From Meridianimarinicoccus marinus (GTDB lineage Bacteria; Pseudomonadota; Alphaproteobacteria; Rhodobacterales; Rhodobacteraceae), in contig NZ_JBFBVU010000004.1 in the NCBI RefSeq assembly GCF_040689105.1, positions 1-64,000 on the forward strand: a DNA stretch of 64,000 nucleotides. The letters run 5' to 3'. The translations under genes were made by a program, and so were the position numbers. The notes beneath the pieces are model-generated. The model made no database searches, was not told the DNA's origin, and was given only the letters and a program-made list of their open reading frames with translations. Shown here one piece after another: positions 31,883 through 46,800 of the stretch (positions within the stretch are counted from its first letter, which is position 1; the number at the start of each line of letters is the position of its first letter).

Positions 31883-34800
31883 TCAGGCCGAGGCAGAATT
31901 TCCCTTCACTTTCTTACCATTGCCGGTTGGCGCCGTTTCGACCCAGATATCCGGCGCCACCTGTTGCAGAACCGTATCCGTGCTGGACCCGCTCAGGCTG
32001 CCGTCCTCTTCTTCCAGGATCAGGACATCATCCGGCAGCGTGTCGCCCCCGGTGTTGTCGTCCCCGACGCTGATGCTCACCTCGTTGGTGTCCAGCAGCG
32101 AGATCACCGGGTCGTCGTTCAGACCCAGCGCCGACAGATCGAAGAGGATCGGATCGCCCGAGTACCGCCGGCCGGTCTCGATGACCGGATCCATCAAGGT
32201 GTCGCTGCCCGCGGCATCATGTTCCAGACCCAGCGCATGGGCGATTTCGTGCAGCATGGCGGACATCAGGTCGACGCCGCTGTCCGCACCGCTTCCGGCA
32301 ATGGCATTGCCCGCAGCGTCGAACTCGGCATCGTCCAGCGGCGTCGCGTCGACGAACCACCCGGCGCCCGCGGCGTCGATGTCGATCACGATCCGGTCAC
32401 CGGTCCAGCGGCTGACCACGGCCCCGCCGAGATCGGCGATTTCATAGACCAGCGTGTCCACCAGGGCCGCCTGTTCCGGGGACAGCCCGGCCTTCAGGCG
32501 GCGCTTGGCCTCTGCGAAGATTGGTGCGGCCTGCTCCATGGTCAGGGTCTGGGCGGCGGTGATGGTGTCCAGGCTGCCGGTCGCGAGAACAAGATTGCCG
32601 CCATTCGACCCCAGCGCGGCAAGTGCCGGATCGCTTGTGGCCATCGTCACATCGCCGAACCGCGCCCCGGTTTCATAGGCCAGCAGGCCAAAGCCGCCAT
32701 CCACCGTCACTGCGTTATAGACATGGCCCAGTACCGCCTGGCCATCCACGGTCACACTGGCCGTAGTGCCCTTGAGCGACAGGTCCACGGTATAGCCACT
32801 GCCGGACTGCAGGTTGAAGCTGGCGCTGGATTCGATCACCACACCGCTGCGCGCGGTGTAATAGCCGAACAGCACGGCGTCGGCGTTGTAATCGAGCAGG
32901 ACCATCTTGTAGCGGTCGACATCGGCGGCGTCGAAGATCAGCCCGGCCATGTCCGTCGCCTCGACTGTGGCGCTCAGTTGCAGCAGCGAGTCGCTGGCAA
33001 TGGTCAGGTCATACAGCCATTGCGCCTGCCCGTTGGACAGGGACATCACTTCGGCCGCGGTATTGGCGCCATTGCCAGTGATCTGGAAGCTGCCGCTGAC
33101 CGGAGAGATGTCGAAGAAATCGCCGACCCCGTCCGTGAAATCCTCGACATCCGTGAAGGTGGTGTCGGGCCGCAGGATCTGGACTACGAAATTGTCGATC
33201 TGCGCCTTGGAATTGTTGCCGGCAACACCGATCCCGCCCGCATTCAGGTTCAACGGCAGGCCCTCGCTGTCCAGCCGCGGGGCGAAGGCATGGCTGAAGT
33301 ACTGCGTGCCGTCGATCACGACCGTGGCCGTCAGCCCGTTGATCGCGACCAGCATGTCGTAATCCTGGTTCGGCTTCAGCCGCGCATTGGTCTGATCCAC
33401 CACATGCCAGCCCGCGGCATCGCGATATCCGATTTCCAGCTTGTCGTTGGACACATCGACACCCGCGAACTTGAAGTTCTGTGGATCCACATAGTCGAAC
33501 ACCATATAGGCATTGGCCTTGAAGCCGCCGACCGGCTTGACCGCGTTGATCTTGGCGACAAGCTCGAAATAGCTGGGCAGGTACTGGTCCACATGAACCA
33601 CCGCCACGGCATCGCCGCCAACCTGCGTCGGAGCAACTTGCAGCGCGCCGTTCTGGACCGACCAATTCCCCGTATCGGGCGAGAATCCGTCCGCCCCGAT
33701 GGTGCCATCGAAGTTGGCGCTGCTGCCACCGCCACCGCCCTGGACGTTGTTGAAGTTCGACGACCGCAGAACATCGCGCGGCCCGCCGGGAATATTGCCC
33801 GGCTGCGGATCGTCCGGCGCGCCGGTCTGATCCTGCCAATCGCGGTCCTTCTGGATCACCATGCCCAGTTCGCCCTCGGGCTCGCCGTTGCGGCCGGCGG
33901 TATCGCCGGTGTCGGTATCGCGGGTGAAATCGGCGCCATCGGCTTCGGAAAGATCCAGCAGGAACTGCTGCAATTGCGGGTTGACCCCGCGCGACACCGT
34001 GGCCAGGCCGAAGGGCGCGAAGGGCACGATGTACGAGTTGAACTCGCCCGCCCAGTCGATGGTGCGATCACCGCCGGTGTTGGCCATCAGAACGTCGCGG
34101 CCGGCCCCGCCATAGGCGCGGTCCTCATAGCCGGCGTCGGGATCGGGCGCGTCGTTGAGCCCGCCGTTGGTCGACAGATCGTCGTCGATGTTCAGCAGGT
34201 CGTTGCCATAACCGCCATAGACGTTGTCGCGCCCGGTGCCACCGACGATCCAGTCGTTGCCCAGATCTCCGAAGATCCGGTCGTCGCCATCGGTATATGT
34301 GACGATGGACGGATCGACATCCACGACCGAGCGCGCATCCAGCGGCGCGTTCAGGTCGGTCTCGTCAAAGTTCAGCAGGAACTGATGGATGGTGGTGCCG
34401 TCGTCCAGCTCGATCCGGCTGCGCGGGTTGTATTCGTCGTAAAGGAAGAACTCCTCCACCCGTGCCGGATCCAGCGCGAAGCCCAGTTCATTTCCGGCGT
34501 TCGACGGGCGGTCATAGCCGCTGATCATCAGTTCGCCGACCTGCACCACGCCGTCGCCGTTCGGGTCCAGCCAGGTGGCAACAACCGGCAGCGCTTCGGC
34601 CCCCGACATCGCATCATCGCCGGCACCGCCGTGCATGAAGTCGTCGCCGAGGCCGCCATAGAGGATGTCGTCATGCCCCTGCGGGTCCGACAGCGCCAGG
34701 CTGGTCACATCGGCACGATCCTGATCCGGGTCGAAGGGAGTCAGATGGGCGTATTTGGTCAGCTCGCCAGTCACGTTGATGGTGGCTTGCTGCACGTTGC

Positions 34801-37800
34801 CCGGTGTCGAAATGAAGCTCTCGGTGGTGGCGACTAGACCATAAAGATCCTCGGCCGTGCCGTTGCGGGCGGTCAGGATCCGGCCGTCGTCGCCCAGGAT
34901 GCCGTCGATGCCGGTACCGCCCGAAATCCAGTCGTTGCCGACGCCGCCGATGATGTCGTCGTCCTGCGCTTCGCCGAACACCACGTCGTCGCCCAGCATG
35001 GCGTTGATCGTGTCATCCCCGGATTCGCCGTGGATCTCGTCCCCGGCCCCGATATTTTCCGCCACCAGCTCATCATCCCCACGCGCGCCATCGAAATCGA
35101 TGCCGCCGGCGGTGTAGTCCAGCAATTCCTGCGCCCGCGGCACGATTTTGAGCGCCGGGTCGTAGCTGTCATAGGCGAAGGTCAGATAGGCGCCCGACCC
35201 GATGCCGTTCACCCCCACGAGGCGATAGATGTTGCCGTTGTCCCCCATGATCGAATCCGCATCCGCGGCATGGATGGTGGAGGCCAGCGACGCCTCGTCG
35301 ACGAACTGCGCGTTCGGCACCCCGAAGTTGTTGCGCTCGATCAGTGTGCCCGAGCCGCCGAAGATGGTGTCGGAACCATCCGGACGCTGGGTCCGCAGCA
35401 GCAGGCTGAACTGATCGGAACTGCCGCCGATGATGTCGTCCTGGCCCATGTTGCCGAAGATCAGGTCGTCGCCGCCGTTGCCCTCGATATAGTCGTCGCC
35501 GTCTGCGGTGGTCGAGAACGACGGGTTGAAGGCGGTCGGATCGATCACGCCGCTGGCGTCGCGGCCAAAGTCCACGTCCGGCAGGCTGGTGCCCGCGAAG
35601 ACATCCTCGATGGCGCCGTCGCCCTGGATCACGTCATCGCCCAACTGGCCGAAGATCGTGTCATCCTCGGTGCCGCCGGCGATGTAGTCGTCGCCGAAGC
35701 GCCCGAAGGTGGCCGGATCGACGATCAGGGTCGGGTCCGTGGCGCTGACGGTCAGGGCCGTGTGATCCTCGATCGTGGGATCATAGGCGGCCCAGTCCGG
35801 CGCGGTGCCGGGGGTGTCATAGACGCTTGAGGTGACCAGCACTTCGCCCGCGATGCCCGGTGCGATATTGGCCAGGCTGTAGATCTGCGTCCCGCTGAGC
35901 GCCCGGAAGCGCGGGCTGGTCTCATCGCCTGCCACCAGGGTCAGGTCGACGTTGTCCCCGAAGATCAGGTCCTGCTCGCTGCCGCCATCCAGACGGTCGT
36001 CCAGGGTACCGCCGACAAGGATGTCGTCGCCGGCCCGGCCGAAGATGATGTCATTGCCGCCGATGTCATTGTCGGTGGTTTCGATCAGGACCGCCACGCC
36101 CCCCGAGAAGGTGATCTGGCCGTTGTCGCCATGGCCGAAATCGGGCCCGCTGCCCAGGTCGATGCGGTCGCCGCCGGCGCCGCCGAAGACCCGGTCGCGA
36201 TTGCCGCCGGTGGTGATGACGTCGCCGCCGCCGATGCCCGGTGCGGTTGTCTCGACGAAGGTGATGACCCCCGCGGTGGTGAACAGGGCCTCGCCGCTGT
36301 CGCCCAGCACAAGGTCCATTCCGGTGTCGCTGCCCGCATCGGTGCCTGCGTCGATGATATCGCCCGCCGCCCCGCCGAAGACGATGTCGCCGCCGTCGCC
36401 TGTGAAGATCGTGTCGATGCCGCCGATGGCTTCATTGCGGCTGGTCAGCCGAATCAGGATGCCGGTATCGGTGAAATCCGCCTCGCCCTCATCGCCCAGC
36501 ACGATGTCGGCGAAATTGCCCGCGCCGGTATCGATCCCGTCCGCATCGGTGCCGCCGAAAACGATGTCGCCGCCGCCGCCGGTGGTGATGGTGTCGACCC
36601 CGCCCACATCGCTGGCGGTCGTGGTGGCGTAGGTCAGAACCCCGGCCGTGGTGAAGGTCAGCGCACCGCTGTCGCCCAGCACGATATCGCCGGCCACATC
36701 CGCCGGACCGGTATCCTCGCCGGCACTGATGATGTCATCCCCGGCGCCGCCCAGGATGATGTCGGCGGAAATCCCGGTCGAGAGGATATCGCCGCCGCCC
36801 TCGCCCGCACTGGTCGAGGTGATGGTGTCCGGATGGGTGATATCACCGTCCAGCGTGTTGAAATCGATGACCCCGTGATCGCCCAGCACAATATCCTCGG
36901 CATCCGCGGTGGTGACCACGTCCATGCCGATGGTCTCGCTGCCGGTGGACAGGGTGTAGTTGTGACCGGCCAGGATGATGTTGCGTTCGGTCCCGGCGCC
37001 CCCGACCAGCACGTCGGAAATCATGTCCGCGCCGCCATCGGTTTCGTTCACCGTGAACACCCGCTGCACCAGATGCTGGTCGATCAGGCGGACCGTGTCG
37101 GTCAGCAGTTCGATCACCCCGTCGTCGCCAAGAAGGATGTCGTTGCCGCGCCCGCCGAAGATCATGTCCTCGCCACGGGTTTCACGTCCGACCACCGCCG
37201 TCAGCTTGCGCAGACGGGTGTCGAGCGCATAGGGCACGGTGTCGGGATCGAGGCTCTCGTCCAGGGGCGTGCCCGGCGCGATGTCGAAGCCGCCATCGCC
37301 GTAGACATGGTCATCGCCATCCTCGGCCATGATGGTGTCATTGCCTTCGCGACCGGCAATCTGGTCGTCGCCCTGGCTGCCGGTGATGATGTCGTCGCCG
37401 AAGCCGCCGTCGATGACCACGCCCGCCGTCGACAGGCTGGCGTCGATGATATCGGCGCCGGGGTTCTGGAACTGGACGCCGTTGCCGTTGGGTGCGTCCG
37501 AGGCCGCCGAATAGCGCACCCCGTCCGCCGAGGTGTCGCCGAAGATCACCAGCGGCGACAGGTCGCCGCCCGAGGCCGCACCGCCGCTGACGATGATATG
37601 ATCGTCGCCGCCGCCGCCATGCACCACGGTGATGCCGCCATGGGTAGACCCCAGGGTCGGCGCAAGCGTGCTGGTGATGCTGATATCGTCGTCCCCGCGG
37701 CCATTGAGAACCTCGAGGATCTCGATATCGCCATAGGTGATGCCCGCGTCGAAGGTCACCGTCGAAGTGGTGCCATCCGATTGCAATTCCTGGAACACCA

Positions 37801-40800
37801 CCGCGTCGTTCATGCCTTCGAAGAAGACATTGGTGGCGCTGATGGTGACCGTCTCATCGGTCTCGCTGGTATCGTTGTAGATGTTGAGCCGGTCGATGCC
37901 GGTGGCCTCATCGAAGCTGGTCGAAACGCCGAACAGGTCGCCGTCTGTCTCGCCGGGCAGCTTGATCGCCGCTTTCAGCGAACGGTCGGCATCGGTCTCG
38001 CCGCCGATGATCTCGATCGGGCCGCGGATCTTGTTGACCAGATGCGGTTGCGGCGCGAAGACCTTGCGCGGCTGCGCGTTGGGATCGGGCTGGAACAGCG
38101 GGTTGGCTTTCAGGATCACCGTCTGCTCGGTGAACCAGTCGAGGTCGGTGAAGACCAGCGTGGCCACGGCATTGCCGTCGACGAAGCTGGCACCGCCGTC
38201 GGTCGAGGCCAGCACCTGACCGTCCGGCGCCACATTCACCGTCACCGTCTCGCCGGTGCCGACCGGCGCGGTCAGGCGGATGGTATAGGTGTCGGTCGAG
38301 GTGATATCGATGGCATCGACCACAGTGTCGCCGTTGCTTTCCTGCACCAGCACGCCGGGCGCGTCGTTGTCATACAGCGTGACGTCGATATCGGCGCGTT
38401 CCGCGAACAGATAGTTGGCCGGACCCGAAATGACCGAATGCGCGATCAGATCGGTGAACGGGCTTTCCTCGATGCCGTCGTCGATCGCGGCCACGTTGAG
38501 GATCACCTCGGCATTGCTGCCGGCCAGGAACGTGATGGTGTTGGTGACCGCATCGAAGCGCAGATCGGCGCTGCTGATGTCGATCTGTGTGGTGTCGAAT
38601 TCCAGTTCGACGGTCACATCCGACGCCGGCGGCGTGCTCAGCTTCACCGAGTAGCTGTCGGTGATGCCGTGGGTCGCGCCCTCCAGCAACAGCAGGTCGC
38701 TCTTCTGGATGACGATGGCCGGGCGTTCGTTGTCGAACAGGGTGATCAGCACGTCCTTCACGTCAACCTGATCGTAGTTGACGAAATCATCCACCAGCGG
38801 ATCGGGATCGGCATCGAAGATCGACCCGTCCGAGGTGATGACCGAATGGCTGATGGAAATGTCGCGCGTGCCCTCGGCCCGCAGGTCGTCCTCGGCCCGG
38901 ACCCAGACTTTCTGGATCGCACCGGCCTGGGTGAAGGTCAGCGTTGCCGCGTTCAGCCATTGCACGACGCCAAGCGACGGGTCGGAGGTGGCGATCAGCA
39001 CACTTGCGCCGGTCACGCCGGCCGCGTTGAAGGCATCTGCCTCGCCATCCCGCTCGCGGACCGGCGACAGCGCCGCCGAAACGGTGACATAGACGGGGGC
39101 GCCCAGCAGACCGGCCCCGGCCAGGCTGACGTCATAGCTGACATAGGCATTGGGGGTCGCCTCATCCAGCACCAGGTCTCCGCCGGTGTCGATCTTGACC
39201 AGGCCATCGCGGGAATCCGCGATGTTCAGATCCAGCCCCGGCACGAACAGCGTGTCGAAATCCGTATCGCGGTTCGGGTCGTCGGTGTTGATGCCGTGCA
39301 GCACATAGGCCGACCGGCCCTCAAGATCCCGCGAGACCACGCCCGCCTCATCCACATCGCCCGAGACCTCGAACAGGTCATGGCCCAGGCCACCGATGAT
39401 GGTGTAGCCGACGCCCACATGGGTCGACAGGATATAGAAGGTATCGTCGCCTTCCAGACCGTCCACCTCGATGGATTCCTCGCGGCCCGAAAGCTGGACG
39501 TTGAGTCCCGCGCCGAAGACGCCGTCCTCGGTGATGACGAAGGCGTCGCCCAGTTCGGTGCCCAGCACGACCACCTCGTCGAAGCCCGAACCGCCGTCGA
39601 TGTTCACCGGGGCATTGATGTTGTAGCGGATCTCGTCGTTGCCGGCGCCGCCCAGAACCTCGGTGCCCTCGGCGATCGAATTGCCGCTTTGCAGGACGAA
39701 GGCGCGGACCACGAAATCGTCGTCGCCATCGTTGCCTTCCAGCCGGACCGCCGACTTGTTGGAATAGATGGTGAAGGTGTCGTTGCCGATATCGCCCTGG
39801 ATCAGCATGGGCAGGCTGGCCCCGCGCGACAGGTATCCGCGCGTCGTCAGTTCGGTCGCATCCGCGAAATCGTCGAAATCGGCCACCGCGTTATAGTCGC
39901 GCTCGGTGCCGTACAGCTGCCCGACCTGGAAGTCGTCATTGCCGGCGCCGCCGTCGATGGTGGTGATGGCGGCATTGTCGTCGACCGCGACCACATCGTC
40001 GCCCGCGCGGGTGTTGACCTGCAACCGGCCATTGATCGACCGGTCATAGTTGATGCGCTCCACCGGAGTGCCGGCGGGTTGACCCAGACGGATCGCGTCG
40101 ACGGTGCCATGCAGCAGCGCCACGAAGGCCGCGCCCGGGCCCTTTTCGGTGCTGTAGGCGGCGGCATTCGGCAGATCGAATTCCGGGTTGTAGGACATGC
40201 GCCGCAGCAGGAACACATCCTCGGCACCGGTGCCGTCGATGGTCAGCACATCCTCGCCTTCGTCGGGCAGACCGCTGTCCAGAACGTCGATGGTGTAATT
40301 CAGCGCCACATAGCCGACCTGTCCGGTCTCGGCGACACTGCCCGCCGTCTGGATGAAGACGGAATCCGACCCCGCTTGCCCGTCGATCAGCATCGAGTCG
40401 CGGGCCGCCTGGCTGGCCAGACGGTCGACGGACATGGTGTCGTCGCCGGTGCCCAGCCGCACCTCGACCGCGCCCGACAGGACCGCGACCGGGGTGACGG
40501 TCACAGTGTCATTGTCGGCGCCCGTGTCGAAGACGATCCGCTGGGTGTCGGCCAGATCGGCGCGGCGTGTCGCCGGGGTGGTGTCGGTGTCGTCCGGCGT
40601 GGCGGTGGCGGTGATGTCGCCCTCGACCAGCAGCGTGTCATCGCCGGCCCCAGTCTCCACCCGCACCCAGGCCCCGCTGGCGGTCGAGCCGTCCTCGAAC
40701 TCCACCAGATCCTCGTCCGAGCCGAACAGCAGCGACAGCGAGCCCACCGCGACCAGCGCGGCGCCGGTCTTGACCAGAACGTCGTTGTCGCCGTTGCCGC

Positions 40801-43800
40801 CGGTGATGTCGATGGTGGTGCCCGCGCTCAACAGGGCGCCGGTCTCCAAGGTGATCGAATCGTTGTCGGCGCCGGTGGTGACGGCGATCTGCCCGCCGGC
40901 CTGCAGGGTTGCGTTGGTGTCGAACAGGATCGTCGAGCCGACCCCGGCATCGGGATCCACAAGCTCGCCATCCGCCGTGATCAGGATCGATCCTGTGGCG
41001 ATCAGCGACGCATCGGCCTGGATCGTGACATCGTCCCCCGCAAGGATCACGATATCCTGCCCGGCCAGCCCGCCGGATCCGGCTTCGACCAGAAGACCGG
41101 CCAGCACCACGAAATCATCATCGGCCGTGGCGCCCGCCAGGGTGCCATCGTCCAGCCCGTCATCCGAGGTCACATACAGCACCGACCCCAGTGCATCCAC
41201 GTCTTCGGTAATCACGATGGGGCTGGAGGCCGTGACCTCGATATCGCCGCCGGCCTGCTGGCCCCCGGCCTGAACGGTCACCGCCGCGGTGGAGTCGATG
41301 ACCCCCCCGACGGTCAGCGCGCCACTATTGAACACATAGGTGCTGCCCAGTTGCGACCAGCTTTCCAGACCGGCGGTCGCGGCCACGATGCGCGCCGCGC
41401 TGGTGCCGATGTTGTCCAGCGCGAACAGCCAGACCTTGCCGGACAGGATGTTCGGCGTGGCCTCATCTGCATCGCCGTCGAAGATCGACCCGTCCGGCGC
41501 CCGGATGAAGGCAGTGTCGCCGGACACATCGATGGTGATGGTGTTCAGCAACAGGTCGCCCAGGTTCTCGGTAATCCGCTGGCTGGCCATCGACCGCGTC
41601 GTCAGCACCCCGCCCAGATAGGCGCGGCTGTCGATTTCAAGGTATTCCAGCGCCTCGCCGATGGACCCGACGGTGCCGGTCTGCTGCTGGTTGATGTCCA
41701 GGAACCCGGCCCAAAGGGTGATGTTGGTGCCGATGATGTCGGTCAGCGGTCCGCCCGGCAGGCTGTCGGACACCGCGTCCACCAGATTGCCGTTCATGAC
41801 GCCGATGGTCACATCGCCAAAGGCGGACTCCACCCGGTCAACCGCCAGGTTGCCGCCCAGGAAGGTCTCGCGCACATGGATGTCGCCCTGCGCGACGCCG
41901 GTGATGGTGCCGTCGTCCAGGCCAAGGCTGTCGACCAGCTGGATATCGAACATCTGCGACGACGAACCCACATCCCCGGCCACGTCGAACACGAAGTCAT
42001 TGGTGGTCAGCACCGGCGTGGCATCGGCAAACAGCGTGCCCTTCAGCAGGTCGCCCTTGGTCGTGGTCAGCGTCACCACGTTCTGGGTGAAATTGTCCAG
42101 GGCCGAGACATCCCGCACCAGCAGGTCGCCCCGGTCGCCGGTTTCGCCGGCCAGCGTGTTTTCCGTGATCCAGATCGACCCGGCGGAACGCGCCGTCAAC
42201 TCGCCGTCATTGTCCAGATCGATGACCAGCGCATCGGTCGAGGTGCCGATGTCGCCGATGTCCCCTTCGACGATCAGCGATTGGGCCACGACGCTGGCAC
42301 CGCTGCCCGGCTTGACGTCGTAGACGCCGTTGGAGCTCTTGATCTGGGCTTCCTTGCCGGCAATCAGCGACAGGATGCGCATGCCGAGAGTGCTGTCGGA
42401 CCCGATGAAGACCTCGCCGTTGATCGCGTGGGCGGTGATATGGCCGCTGGCGGCGATATCCAGATCCTCGGCGGGATCGATGCGCACATAGACCGCCGTG
42501 GCATTCGGGTCCTCGCTGTCGATCGGCACCATGTTCGCGTCAAGGAAGAAGATCTCGCTCGGCTCGGCTGCCGCCAACTGCTTGATTAACGCGGCGAATT
42601 CGGCATTCAGCACCGGATTCGACGAGCCGCGCTTGGCCTCGATGTCGGCGATGGCGATGTCGATCTGATCCTTGCGCGACCCGATGTCCGCATCGGCGCC
42701 ATTGGCATAGATTTCGACGTTGTGACCCAGGAAATTGTGCTGTTCGCGGGTCAGAGTCGTGCCCGGAACCGCCTTGGGCCGCAGGATCGAGGCCGAGATG
42801 GTATTGTCGAGCTGGCTCTGGGTCCATTCGGCCCGTGCCCCAAGGGCTGCGCCTTCCGACAGGCGATGGCCGGTGCCGGTGCCGATGGTGTCGTCCAGCG
42901 TGACGATATTGGCGCCGTCACTGGTCGTGGACAGCGACAGCTTGGTGCTGTCGGCGGGATCGAGGACCACGAAGTAGAACTCCAGGTCAGTTAGGCCACC
43001 GATGGCTGTGCCGCCGCCGGCGCTGTATTGCACCTGCCGTCCGGTGACGAAGGTATTGATCCCGAAGTCGATCAGGTTGCCGGTCACATCCGCCGTGCCG
43101 AACGGCCCGTGCAGATTGTCGGTCGAGGCCGTTGTCCGGTCGCCGGCGTCATATTGGAAGGTCGCGTCGAACACATCCGCGCTGTAGGGGTTTCCGGTCT
43201 GGATATTGCCGACATCGCCGTAAGTTGCGTGCAGCACCGCGAATTCCACGGCGCGGCTGGCTTCCAGAACCGCGATCCGGTTGCTGATCTGCTGCGGCGT
43301 CAGCGACCCCGTCAGGCTGTGTTCAACGCCGGTTGCCGCGCTGGGATCCAACACGATGGTCAGCCCGTAGATCACGGTCAGCGCGGCGGTGTCATTGGCA
43401 GTGTTGCCATCGGCCAGATCCGCCATCGCCGCATCGAACTGGGCCTTGTCGGCAATGTCGATCAGCTTGACCCGCTCGTTGTTGGTGCCCGCGAGATAGG
43501 TCAGATAGGTTCCGCCCTCGACCAGCCCGCCGATGGCGGTCGCCGGAGTGCCGTCGGTGTTCAACCCGGCGCTGTAGACCACCTGGGTGCCATTTTCGAA
43601 GCCGTGCCCGCCCAGAGCGATGGAATAATCCAGCGCGTCGCCGTTCACATCGCCGTTGATGTCGGTCGCGGGCGTGAATGTGCTGACGCGATCGGTGCTG
43701 TAGAAGGCGGTAAAGGACGCCAGTTCAGCCGCCGACAGCGTCGGGACGAAGGTCGGATCGTAATACAGATGCATGTAGCTGACGGCGGTGCCGCGGGCCA

Positions 43801-46800
43801 GGCCGCCGCTGAGGATCAGCGAATCCGAGGCATCATCGAAGGCCCCGACCCCCGCTGTGGGATCGAAGGCCGCGATCAGGCTGTTGTCGTCACGATCCGC
43901 AGTGGGGACTGCGCTCTGGAAGAACCGGTGCAGCGCCTTGCCGGTCTGGAAGGTGTGCGCATCCGTATCCTGCGCTGCGCCCTGCGCGAGGGCGATCAGG
44001 TTGGTGCCCGCCAGCGCGTCGGCATGGGTGGCGGCAAGTTGCAGGGTGGTATCGCCCGATCCAGAGACCACCGCATAGTAGATGCCGCCATCGGTCAGGC
44101 CCGAAATCGCGGTCGCCCCGTTCGAGGAATAGACGATCTCCTGCCCCAGATAATAGCTGTCCGCCGCCACCGGAATATATCCGGGGCTGGTTGCCGACAA
44201 GATGGAACTGGGCGTGATCGCCGTCACCGTGGGGGCCGCGCGCCCCTGCGAGATGCTCAGATCGACGGCGATGGGAATGAAACGTTCCACATTCTCGACG
44301 GAATCCGCGAGCTGCACCCGGTCGCTGCCGATCACATCAAGGCGCATCAGCGCCACAAGGCTGTTGCTGACGTCCATGGACACCAGCGCGTTGCTGCCGT
44401 CGCGCAATTGCAGCGCACCATTCGACAGGTCAACCGTGTAGGTTGCGCCGTCCACCAGCCCGCCGGCATTGGCATTCAGCGCGCGCCATTGCGAGATGTC
44501 CGAAAAATCTTCGGCGGTCAGATCGACGCCCGTGTCCGGCGAACCGAGCCACCCGTACAGAACGCCGCTGTCCTCGACCACGCTTCCTGTGGACAGGTCC
44601 GCATTGGTGTCGGTCGATTGCAGGGCCGTCACCGCGCCCAGCCAGCGCGTTGTATCGGTGAAATCTTCCGCCTTCAGGTCGATGTTCGCACCGCTGGTGT
44701 CACCGCCGACATAGGCATAAGCCCCTGTAGTCGCAGCAAGAACCCAATCGGTGTTGTTGCGGAAGGTCTCGCCGCTCAGATCCAGCGTTCCGCCCATCAG
44801 ATCGGCCCCGGCATAGCGGTAGACGACCCCGCCCACCGACACCAGATCACCCGCGACGACCGCCGCCGCGGCATCACTGCTGTTGAAATCGGACACGATG
44901 GAGACCAGGTCTCCGGTGCTGACCGAGACAACGCCATCCTGCGTGGTCATCGGCGTGTCGCTGCTGGTGATCACCGGCGAGAGCGCATGGAACACCACCT
45001 GATCGCCCTGTTGCAGCCCGGATGCGGGATCGTAGACCGCCGCATCCGTGGTGGTGACCACCCGCCAGCGGGAGCCGTCGCCGAAGTTCTCGGAGGTCAG
45101 ATCCACATCGGCATCATCGACCGGGCCGCCATTGTCGTCGGTCTCGCTGACCAGCGTCCAGCGGTTGGTGTCGGTGTAATCCTCCAGCGACAGATCGACG
45201 GTCACATTGCTCCAGCGCGAGGTGTCGGACAGATCCTCGCTGGCGAAGTCGAAGCTGACGCGCACCCAGCGGCTGGTGTCGGAATAATCCTCGCCGGCCA
45301 GATCGACATCGGCGTCATCCACCAGCGTACCGGTTCCGTCGTCCTCGCTGACCAGCGCCCAGCGATTGGTGTCGCTGAAGTCTTCGCCGCCCAGATCGAC
45401 GCCGAATTCCTGCCCGATCTGGAAGCTGTAAAGCGCGCCGACCTGCCCGCCGGCCAGATGGCCCGCGGCCACCCGCACCACCATGGTGTTGTCCAGATCC
45501 TGCCCAACGCCCACGTCCGAGGCGAGATCCGCCGCGTCCGCGAAGGCATAGATCGCATCGTCGGTGCCGCCGTTGCTGTGGCCGCTGACCACCCGCACCA
45601 GGGTGCCGGCGCTCAGATCCTGGTTCGACCCGATATCCGAAGCCACATCCGAGAAATCCTGCAGCGCGTAGAGCTTGTTGAGACTGCCGCCGGCCGGATT
45701 GGCCGCGCCCGCGCGCACCAGCGCGCCGACAACCAGATCCTGCGGGCCAAGCGCCGCGAGGGATCCGGTCACGAGATCGGCGATTTCCACCACCTCGTAA
45801 ACCGCATCGGCGGTGCCATTGCCGCTGTGGCTGGCCGCGACCCGCACCCGCGTGCCCGAAACAAGGTCCGAATTGGGCGCCGCATCCGAAGTCACATCGG
45901 CGATGCCAAGGAATTCATAGACCACATTGCCCACGGTGACGCGGGTGCCTTCGGTGATGTCGAACAGGCCCGCGGTCGCGGAATCCAGATCGCCCAGGGC
46001 CACGAACCCGTCCCTGGCCAGTTCCACAACGTCGCCGATGGCATAATAGACGCCGCTGTGTTCCAGACCGCCGAGGGACTCGTCCTGCTGGCGGCGCAAC
46101 TCCCAATAGGCGTTGTATTCCTGGACCCGGGCGGATTCGAACGACTGGATGGTCAGCGCCACCCCCGCATCGTTGTTCAGGTTGCTGCCCAGAAGCCGCT
46201 CGAACACCGCCTGCACCTGTGCGTCGGTGCGCGGATCGGTGGTTTCGGCGGTATTGGCGTCGATCAGGTCACCCGACAGGATCCGCAGACGGATGTTGCG
46301 GTTGGTGCCCACATCGTCGGTCGACGGATACAGCCCCGGATCCAGCGTCGCCGGATCGATGCCGCCGGCGGTGTCGATGCGTTCAAGGCGCAGATCGCCT
46401 GCGATCTCGGTCACATTCACATCGCTGGTGGACGACAGCCGCACAAAGTCGGTGTCATTGTCGCCGCTGTCGATCCGCACGGGGATGTCACCCGCGTAAT
46501 TGCCGATGCCGCCGGACTGCGCGTCCAGGATGATGCGCGAGCCCTTGATCAGGTTGCCCGCGTCGAACCCGACGATGCCGCGTTCCGCGGTCACGGTGGT
46601 GGTGTTGCCGAAGCCCGAAGTGATGCGGTCGAACCGCAAATCGCCATCGACCTCCGTCACCTGGATGTCGCCGCTTGTGGTCACCACGTTCACCAGACCC
46701 AGGACGTTGGATCCATTCTGCGTCTGGTCGATGCGCACCGCCTCGGTCGCGCCGATGCCCTCCTGGGCGCGGATTTCCACGCTCTTGCCGGTGACAACGC

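Noticed and set aside
36131..36900. CRISPR-like direct repeats suggested by regular spacing
   Set aside because: The spacing comes from coding repeats of about 62 residues in the RTX region; there are no identical short repeats with unique spacers and no cas genes.
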